NCBI GenBank assembly: GCA_030039695.1
Contig: JASHVB010000387.1
Span: 1-8,609 of the forward strand
Direction: 5' to 3'
Source of the DNA: Acetobacteraceae bacterium
GTDB lineage: Bacteria > Pseudomonadota > Alphaproteobacteria > Acetobacterales > Acetobacteraceae
Length of the DNA stretch: 8,609 nucleotides
Shown here: piece by piece, positions 1 to 4,301 of the stretch
Layout of the letters: each line of letters opens with the position of its first letter
How positions within the stretch are numbered: the first letter of the stretch is position 1
Translations under genes and position numbers: made by a program
The notes under the pieces: model-generated
Database searches by the model: none
Seen by the model: only the letters and a program-made list of their open reading frames with translations
Told to the model about the DNA's origin: nothing

Positions 1-97
1 AGCGTCGCTGGCAGTTACGACGTCAGGTCGAGGCCGCCGGGCTCAAGCCCCGACTCGTCAGACCGCAACCGCCCAGGCCGACATGTTTGAGTTTGGC

Positions 98-1054
98 TTA
101 TCGGCCGCGCTGTTTCGAGGGCGCCGTCCCAACCACCGGATTGGGGCCACGCTTACCGCCATGGGAGAGCAGTACCGCAAGGTTTCGAGCGATGTCTATC
201 AAGCCGGCCATGCAAGGATTCTTATTAGCCGACTTCCATATCAGAAGATGGTCGAGAGTCGGAGGTTCGGTTATCGATTTGAATACCGCTCCGTGTACCT
301 GTGCGTGGCGCATGGAAGCAGGCACAAACGCAATCCCAAGTCCGGCCGCCACGAAACTGACAATCGTCTGCATCAAGTGAACCTCGAGCCCGATCCGTGG
401 CGTGAACCCTGCTAACTGGCAGCGGCTGACGATGCTTTGGTAGAGCGATGGTCCCTGCTCTTGGGGCACAATTAAGAACGTGTCGTTCACGAGTTCAGCC
501 ACATCTACTTGGCGCTTCCTCGCAAGTGGATGATCATGCGCAACCACCAGTGACATCGGCTCGTGCAGCAAAAGAGTAGTTTGAACGTCGGGGGTGCCAA
601 TTCCAGGAAATGTGATGCCAAGGTCTATCGAACCGTCCTTGAGCTCGTCTTCTAGAGCCTTCGGCATAACCTCACGAATATGCAGACGCACGTTTGGGTA
701 AGCTGACATGTAAAGCCGGGTTAGCGGGGGCACCACACTGTGTGCGGCGCACATAGCGAAGCCGATGGACAACTCGCCGACCTCTCCTCGGCTGGCGGCG
801 GTGGCATTGCGTCCAGCCTGCTGGACGAGACGAAGCACCGCCTGAGCATCGATGTAGAATTGCCGGCCTGCTGGGGTCAGCTCCGCGCCCTTCTGCGAGC
901 GCTCGAAAAGCCGAGTGCCAAGCTTTTGCTCCAACATAGCAATCTGTCGGCTGAGCGGCGGTTGCGACATGTTCAGCCGCTTCGCCGCGCGTCCGAAATT
1001 CCGGCATTCCGCCACAGCACAAAAATACCGGAACTGACTGAAGCTTGGGTCCAT
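98..1054 (-). CDS. LysR-type transcriptional regulator
   Basis: A 318-residue protein of normal LysR length, expected to bind DNA in the cytoplasm and answer to a small-molecule ligand. The N-terminal winged helix-turn-helix lies at about residues 7-65, with the family signature NFGRAAKRLNMSQPPLSRQI followed by LEQKLGTRLFER. A substrate-binding-type effector domain runs from about residue 93 (GELSIGF) to about 300, including YPNVRLHIREV and DGSIDLGITFP. QPPLSRQI and the VPPLTRLY-type start of the effector domain resemble regulators of aromatic or organic-acid catabolism (CatR/BenM-like), but the ligand cannot be read from sequence. The ATG at 1054 is chosen because an in-frame TGA lies five codons upstream; no strong Shine-Dalgarno is visible. 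The last ~20 residues are basic and low-complexity. It lies 360 nt downstream of the HD gene on the same strand, so it is probably transcribed separately. Family assignment is secure; target is unknown. Confidence 0.93.
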   Translation of the reverse strand: MDPSFSQFRYFCAVAECRNFGRAAKRLNMSQPPLSRQIAMLEQKLGTRLFERSQKGAELTPAGRQFYIDAQAVLRLVQQAGRNATAASRGEVGELSIGFAMCAAHSVVPPLTRLYMSAYPNVRLHIREVMPKALEDELKDGSIDLGITFPGIGTPDVQTTLLLHEPMSLVVAHDHPLARKRQVDVAELVNDTFLIVPQEQGPSLYQSIVSRCQLAGFTPRIGLEVHLMQTIVSFVAAGLGIAFVPASMRHAQVHGAVFKSITEPPTLDHLLIWKSANKNPCMAGLIDIARNLAVLLSHGGKRGPNPVVGTAPSKQRGR

Positions 1055-1064
1055 ACTCGTATGG
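1051..1064. promoter_or_regulatory. Palindrome overlapping the LysR start codon
   Basis: CCATAC-TC-GTATGG is a perfect 6-bp-arm inverted repeat covering the ATG of the LysR gene. LysR regulators often autoregulate through dyad sites near their own start, so this could be an autoregulatory site or a small RNA hairpin over the start codon. The position is unusual because classical LysR boxes lie upstream of the promoter. The symmetry is seen directly; the function is a guess. Confidence 0.3.
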
Positions 1065-1414
1065 CATCAATCTGGGGAGGAGTCTCCCAGGGCGGGTATC
1101 GTTTATCCCATGACCAACCAGTACGTCAATGGAAAGCCAACGCGAGAGACCGGTCGTGACGGTTGGAGTGATGATCTTCGTCCAATTGAAGCTCCAAGAT
1201 GCGGTCATTTATCGACCAGAGATGTCGCCCCAGATCTAGAGACCACCGACGCCGCGTCATCCAGCCTCGGCGAGAGAAAAGACCTGCCAGATGCCTTTAC
1301 CAAGTACCTCTCATTGGCACGCTTGACCCCGAACGCATGTTTCGTGGCAAGGTCGATATGGAGATATGGCATGCCACGTGTTGTCACGGTTTCAGCGTGT
1401 GGAGGAACCGTTCC
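1055..1414. other. Intergenic region between HD gene and LysR gene
   Basis: No convincing gene is seen. Three things stand out. First, GAGGAAC-C-GTTCCTC (1402-1416) is a perfect 7-bp-arm dyad across the HD stop codon; it has no T-run after it on the minus strand, so it is at best a weak terminator or mRNA-end hairpin. Second, TGGCATGCCA (1367-1376) is a 10-bp palindrome. Third, a 60-codon minus-strand frame (1387-1205, GTG start) contains MPYLHIDLATKHAFGVKRA. This looks slightly like the Met-Pro start of small 4-oxalocrotonate-tautomerase-type proteins, but it has no ribosome binding site and loses any similarity after ~20 residues. The LysR promoter should lie in the left part of the region, but no clear -35/-10 pair was found. 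Confidence 0.5.
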
Positions 1415-2014
1415 TCATCGCTCCGGATCGGAAGCGGGGGTAAGATAGATCGATCGGCGCGGGTGGCCGAACACCCTCTGCAACATCGGCTCGAACGCGC
1501 TGAGCGGCATCGATTTGAAGTTGGGATCGAAGGCGACTTGGTCGAATAGGCGGCAGAATTCTTCGGTCCTGTCGAAATGTGGATGACCGCGGAATTGCTC
1601 GCGCTGGTCCCGGTCGAGCCCGAGGAAGTGGAAGAAATAGTAGCCCTGGAAAACGCCATGATGCTCGACCATCCAGTGGTTCGCCTCGGACACGAAGGGC
1701 TGGACGACGACGGCTGCAACGTCTGCATGGTTGTACGGGCCGAGCGTATCGCCGATATCGTGCAACAGGGCGCAGACGACATACTCTTCGTCGCGCTCAG
1801 CCTGGTACGCGCGGGTCGCGGTTTGCAGACAATGCTCAAGCCGATCAACGGGGAAGCCGCCGTGATCGCCGCGGAGCAGGTCGAGATGCGCGATGAGACG
1901 CTCCGGAAGTTTGCTTGCGAAGTGCTCCAGCTCGCGGCCGATCAGTTGCCACTCGTCACGAGTGCTTTGAGTCATCGCGTGAAACTGAGCGCGATTACGG
2001 TTGATGGTTTCCAT
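1415..2014 (-). CDS. HD-domain protein of the COG4341 / PhnZ-like diiron family
   Basis: A 199-residue cytoplasmic protein with an HD fold. Likely metal ligands are H61 (LEHCLQ), H85-D86 (LLHDIGD), H96 (YNHADVAA), H119 (VEHHGVFQGYYF) and D158 (LFDQVAFDP). This six-ligand pattern matches the mixed-valent diiron oxygenases PhnZ and TmpB and the related inositol oxygenase, as well as COG4341 proteins annotated as predicted HD phosphohydrolases. In PhnZ a Tyr and a Glu just before the first His gate the iron site. Aligned here (GDHGGFPVDRLEH), from memory of the PhnZ sequence, those positions are His51 and Phe54, so phosphonate cleavage is not supported. Oxygenase versus hydrolase remains open. 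The ATG at 2014 is chosen over an upstream in-frame GTG (2047) because GGGAG sits 7 nt before it. It begins 42 nt after the aldolase gene on the same strand, so it is likely the second gene of an operon. Substrate unknown. Confidence 0.88.
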   Translation of the reverse strand: METINRNRAQFHAMTQSTRDEWQLIGRELEHFASKLPERLIAHLDLLRGDHGGFPVDRLEHCLQTATRAYQAERDEEYVVCALLHDIGDTLGPYNHADVAAVVVQPFVSEANHWMVEHHGVFQGYYFFHFLGLDRDQREQFRGHPHFDRTEEFCRLFDQVAFDPNFKSMPLSAFEPMLQRVFGHPRRSIYLTPASDPER

Positions 2015-2056
2015 GGCAAGTCTCCCATCAGAAAATCGTTCAAGCACCTTGGGTTT

Positions 2057-2827
2057 CTAGTGACGGTATGAAGGATCGATCCGATCGAGCTTGCGCAGCA
2101 GTCCAGGCCACGCCAGCGTGCCGATCGCCGATTTTGTCACTGTCGCAGCCTGCTGCTTGGCAGTTGCGATGATCGACGGATCGACCAGGACAAGCTCTCC
2201 ACCGCCAGCCTGTGCCCGTACCTGAATCATGCAGGCGGATTCGAACGTGTACATGAACAGAAACGCATCGGGAATGTTGTCGGCAACGGTGATCAGACCG
2301 TGGTTGCGCAACATGAAGAAGTTCTTGTCTCCTAGATCGCGCACGAGTCGCGGTTTCTCATCTTCGCGCAAGGCCACGCCTTCATAGTCGTGGTATGCCA
2401 GCGACGACAGCACGAAAATAGATTGCTGCGAAATAGGCAGCAGACCGTCTCGCTGCGCAGACACAGCGGTACCATTGACGCTATGCACGTGAAGCACACA
2501 CTTTGCGTCATCGCGTGCGGCATGGATCGCACTGTGGATGGTAAAGCCCGCTGGATTGATCTCGTATGGTGAATCCATGACCTTGTCGCCGCCTTGGTCC
2601 ACCTTCACGAGGCTGGACGCGGTGATTTCATCGAATGTCATCCCGTAGGGGTTGATCAGGAAATGGTGGTCCGGGCCCGGCACGCGTGCCGACAGATGCG
2701 TGAAGATGAGGTCGTCCCAGCCGAAATGGGCAACCAGCCGATAGGTGGCCGCCAGGGCCACGCGCTGCTCCCATTCCTCGGATGTGACACGGTCGCGAAC
2801 GGTCGCCAGCAGCTGTTCCTGTCGCAT
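2057..2827 (-). CDS. Class II aldolase/adducin family protein
   Basis: A 256-residue protein covering the whole class II aldolase/adducin domain (about residues 20-220), normally a zinc-dependent tetramer acting on hydroxy-acid or sugar-phosphate carbon bonds. Metal-binding histidines are visible: H113 and H115 in VLHVHS, and H176 in LRNHGL. Other family hallmarks are THLSAR (43-48), NPYGMTFDEI (59-68) and HDYEG (146-150). The catalytic Glu of fuculose-phosphate aldolase (E73) falls at Gly94 in NPAGFTIH, as in many adducin-type members of unknown function, so classical aldol cleavage is doubtful; decarboxylase or epimerase-type chemistry is possible. The ATG at 2827 follows AAGGAGAG at 6-7 nt. 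It is the first gene of a probable operon with the downstream HD gene and is divergent from a TetR regulator, which likely controls it. Family sure, reaction unknown. Confidence 0.92.
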   Translation of the reverse strand: MRQEQLLATVRDRVTSEEWEQRVALAATYRLVAHFGWDDLIFTHLSARVPGPDHHFLINPYGMTFDEITASSLVKVDQGGDKVMDSPYEINPAGFTIHSAIHAARDDAKCVLHVHSVNGTAVSAQRDGLLPISQQSIFVLSSLAYHDYEGVALREDEKPRLVRDLGDKNFFMLRNHGLITVADNIPDAFLFMYTFESACMIQVRAQAGGGELVLVDPSIIATAKQQAATVTKSAIGTLAWPGLLRKLDRIDPSYRH

Positions 2828-2876
2828 GGCTCTCTCCTTGGTGTGTCAACGATTAGAGGTGGCCACATCGGGACGA

Positions 2877-2905
2877 TTGACATGCGGCCGGTCGATGTAG
2901 ACATT
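2877..2905 (+). promoter_or_regulatory. Candidate promoter of the TetR gene
   Basis: A consensus -35 hexamer TTGACA (2877-2882) is followed after 17 nt by the weak -10 GACATT (2900-2905), about 44 nt before the TetR start. A GATGTA half-site (2894-2899) abuts the -10, so binding there would block the promoter. The -35 is a perfect match, the -10 poor. Confidence 0.35.
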
Positions 2906-2933
2906 GCTTACATCACGATGTATCCGGTGTCAA
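2905..2933 (-). promoter_or_regulatory. Candidate promoter of the aldolase-HD operon
   Basis: On the minus strand, TTGACA (2933-2928) within the GGTGT/ACACC dyad is followed after 17 nt by TAAGCA (2910-2905). The -10 is weak (2 of 6 matches). The 14-bp TACATC/GATGTA palindrome falls across the spacer, the typical position of a TetR-family operator. The predicted leader would be about 70 nt. Confidence 0.3.
2909..2922. promoter_or_regulatory. Candidate TetR-family operator TACATC-AC-GATGTA
   Basis: A perfect 6-bp-arm inverted repeat with a 2-nt centre lies between the divergent TetR and aldolase genes. The same half-site recurs as GATGTA at 2894-2899, making a second inverted pair with a 9-nt gap, and as the near-match ACATCG at 2865-2870. 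TetR-family proteins commonly repress their own gene and a divergent neighbour through short palindromes of this kind. Binding is inferred, not demonstrated. Confidence 0.5.
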
Positions 2934-2948
2934 CACCCAGGAGGAGCG

Positions 2949-3620
2949 GTGCCGAAGAAAATTCGCCCTGCCAAGCCACAGCCCTATCACCATGGCGATC
3001 TGCGCCGCGCGCTCATCGAGACGGCGCTGCAATTGGTCACCGAGGAGCAGGACTGGACCTTCTCCCTCCGAGAGGTGGCCCGTCGGGCCGGCGTAAGTCA
3101 TCGGGCACCGTACAATCATTTTCCGGAAAAGCTGGATCTGCTCGCTGCCGTCGCTGCTGTCGGCTTCGAGCGGCTGCGCGACGGTCTGCTCCGCGCGGTG
3201 ACCGGGATCGACGATCCGGAAGCGCGCCTGGTCGCGATCTGCCGGACCTATCTGCGACTCGGGCTCGAAAACCCGGCGCGCTATCGGCTGATGTTCGGCC
3301 CGGCGTTGTCCAACGCGGGTTCCGCCGCCCGCCCGACGGTTGCCACGGCGGCGGGCGCCGCCGCCAGAGCGGTGCTGGAGCATGTGATCCTGCAGGGCGC
3401 CCGATCGGGTGCGTTTGACGTTCCGCCCGACGACCCGAAGGCTCTCGCCCTGGCCGCACTCAGCGTCTGGTCCGCGACACACGGCCTGACGATGCTCGCG
3501 ATCGACAGCATTCCGCGGCCCGACCTCTCGGTCGACGACATGATCGACGCGCTCCTCTCCATGGTGGTGGCGGGTCTGCAGCATCCCCGCCCCGGACGAC
3601 CGTCGCAGCGGACTGAATGA
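2949..3620 (+). CDS. TetR/AcrR-family regulator with WHG-type C-terminal domain
   Basis: A 223-residue DNA-binding repressor. The N-terminal TetR domain spans about residues 13-65: YHHGDLRRALIETAL for helix 1 and FSLREVARRAGVSHRAPYNHF for the helix-turn-helix (about 38-58). The C-terminal ligand/dimer domain contains RYRLMFGP and VWSATHGLTMLAID, typical of the TetR_C_33 (WHG) subgroup. The GTG start at 2949 is chosen because AGGAGGAG immediately precedes it with a short spacer; in-frame TTG at 2904 has no ribosome binding site and would read through the candidate operator. It is divergent from the aldolase gene across 121 nt, so it is the likely regulator of the aldolase-HD operon and of itself. 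The effector is unknown; with these neighbours a small organic acid or a related metabolite is a guess. A long antisense frame over it is a codon-bias shadow. Confidence 0.92.
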   Translation: MPKKIRPAKPQPYHHGDLRRALIETALQLVTEEQDWTFSLREVARRAGVSHRAPYNHFPEKLDLLAAVAAVGFERLRDGLLRAVTGIDDPEARLVAICRTYLRLGLENPARYRLMFGPALSNAGSAARPTVATAAGAAARAVLEHVILQGARSGAFDVPPDDPKALALAALSVWSATHGLTMLAIDSIPRPDLSVDDMIDALLSMVVAGLQHPRPGRPSQRTE

Positions 3621-3633
3621 AAAGAGTCGCGCT

Positions 3634-3738
3634 ATGATCACGTCCGTATTCGTCTTCACGATCTTCATGTCGGCACTCACGAAACGCAGCCACCCTCCGG
3701 ATTTGGGTGCGCCGAAACTTTCAAGCCGGATTGATTAG
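3634..3738 (+). pseudogene. Short truncated ORF with membrane anchor (possible DUF1499 start)
   Basis: A 34-residue frame starts 14 nt after the TetR stop and has AAGAG about 7 nt before its ATG. The N-terminus is one hydrophobic helix (ITSVFVFTIFMSAL), followed by KRSHPPDLGAPKL. In DUF1499 proteins a membrane anchor is often followed by a PPDLG motif and a CP..PNC motif; only the first part would survive here. The last residues overlap, antisense, the end of the RES remnant, so the gene seems cut at about 3710-3720. Identification is weak; it could be a chance frame. Confidence 0.22.
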
Positions 3739-3930
3739 CCGTGGATCGTGGAGCCATCTTCGTTGCTTGAGGGCAGCAATCCGCGCGCCGTCGGCATGGA
3801 CTGGAATAATGAGGATGTTACACCCGTCTTGCACAATCTCCGAAGGAACCACGAGAAGCGCCGAACGTCCTGAACGCACCCAAGTTGTACCGAACTGAAT
3901 ACTCACCTGACGTGCGGGTTCGGCGTCCCA
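3721..3930 (-). pseudogene. C-terminal remnant of a RES-domain toxin
   Basis: Reading the minus strand from 3930 gives WDAEPARQ followed by VSIQFGTTWVRSGRSALLVV, then PSEIVQDGCNILIIPVHADG, and WLHDPRL near the end at 3721. These are the landmarks of the C-terminal half of RES-domain proteins: W-D-A-x-P, a G..W..SGRSALL.VPS block, an N.L..P.H.D segment and a terminal DPRL. RES proteins are NAD+-consuming toxins of Xre/ParS-RES toxin-antitoxin pairs. Only ~70 of the usual ~150-plus residues are left. An in-frame TGA (3931-3933) lies directly before WDAEP, and no antitoxin gene or N-terminal half is visible upstream. The N-terminal catalytic residues are therefore missing and no activity is expected. 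A GTG at 3906 could start a 61-residue peptide but has no ribosome binding site. Confidence 0.72.
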
Positions 3931-3940
3931 TCAGACGCCG
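3921..3940. other. GC-rich hairpin at the break of the RES remnant
   Basis: CGGCGTC (3921-3927) and GACGCCG (3934-3940) are perfect 7-bp arms around a 6-nt loop. On the minus strand the hairpin comes 20 nt after the stop of the next remnant and includes the TGA that interrupts the RES frame. There is no T-run on either side, so it is not a typical intrinsic terminator. It may mark the rearrangement junction. Confidence 0.4.
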
Positions 3941-3960
3941 AGACCACCGGGAGTCATTGC

Positions 3961-4134
3961 TTATGCTTTGGCCCAAACATCATCCGGGATCCAGTCGATG
4001 CCTGCCGGACAGCATCGCATGTCCGCTTTCGGGTATTGGCCATAGAACCAGCTTACGGCCCAGTCGGGTCGAAGCGACAGTTGTTCCGCACGCCTGGGAC
4101 CGCGTGGAATGCAAACCTTCAAGATACTGCCAAA
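3961..4134 (-). pseudogene. Unidentified coding remnant
   Basis: A minus-strand frame of ~57 codons without a good start ends with WIPDDVWAKA and TAA at 3961. It includes LSLRPDWAVSWFYGQYPKAD, whose tryptophan- and tyrosine-rich composition looks like real protein rather than a shadow frame, but I do not recognise the family. An upstream TGA (4135-4137) closes the frame. A different frame just upstream (4184-4119) reads MTELLAQGQQRVMTADDLAV before a stop; MTADDL is faintly like the start of Uma2-type (PF05685) proteins. Together with the RES remnant this suggests several decayed minus-strand genes, but chance is not excluded. Confidence 0.2.
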
Positions 4135-4239
4135 TCATCGGCGGTCATAACACGTTGTTGTCCCTGAGCCAGCAGTTCGGTCATCAACGGCAACCTGACA
4201 GCCCTCCGCGTGATGTCCTCGTCGTGAACAGCACAATAG

Positions 4240-4264
4240 AAAAAAAGCTGACTCTGCAGTCGGC
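4240..4264 (-). terminator. Intrinsic terminator of the DUF393/LMF gene
   Basis: On the minus strand GCCGACT and AGTCAGC pair (6 of 7, one C-A mismatch) around a 4-nt loop and are followed directly by seven T (4246-4240). It lies 37 nt past the stop codon of the DUF393/LMF gene, the expected place for its rho-independent terminator. Confidence 0.65.
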
Positions 4265-4301
4265 GCACGGTCTGACGGAACCCAAATCGTTCGCCAACGC
4301 C

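Larger units (their letters stand above)
2843..2934. repeat. Direct repeat GTGTCAAC at both ends of the divergent intergenic region
   Basis: GTGTCAAC occurs at 2843-2850, 16 nt before the aldolase ATG, and at 2927-2934, 15 nt before the TetR GTG. The copies are exactly 84 bp apart, close to eight helical turns, so both would face the same side of the DNA. The second copy is embedded in the perfect dyad GGTGT-CA-ACACC (2926-2937). Paired protein binding, including looping, is possible but not shown. Confidence 0.4.

Noticed and set aside
1..97. Open plus-strand frame at the left edge (RRWQLRRQVEAAGLKPRL)
   Set aside because: Looks vaguely protein-like but is too short, has no start in the window and runs on into antisense LysR sequence; origin cannot be decided.
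672..1208. 178-codon minus-strand frame overlapping the LysR gene in another frame
   Set aside because: Overlaps the conserved LysR DNA-binding region; its translation is low-complexity and unrelated to any recognised domain.
1577..2071. 164-codon plus-strand frame antisense to the HD gene
   Set aside because: It is the complementary shadow of a well-supported HD-domain gene with conserved metal ligands; no domain or ribosome binding site is seen in the antisense frame.
2913..3680. 255-codon minus-strand frame antisense to the TetR gene
   Set aside because: Arises from GC-rich codon use of the TetR gene, is rich in Arg/Gly with no family signature, and would cross the divergent promoter region.
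3634..4301. Search for an intact toxin-antitoxin pair or IS element around the RES remnant
   Set aside because: No Xre/ParS antitoxin frame, transposase motif, terminal inverted repeats or target duplication could be seen, so only remnants are reported.
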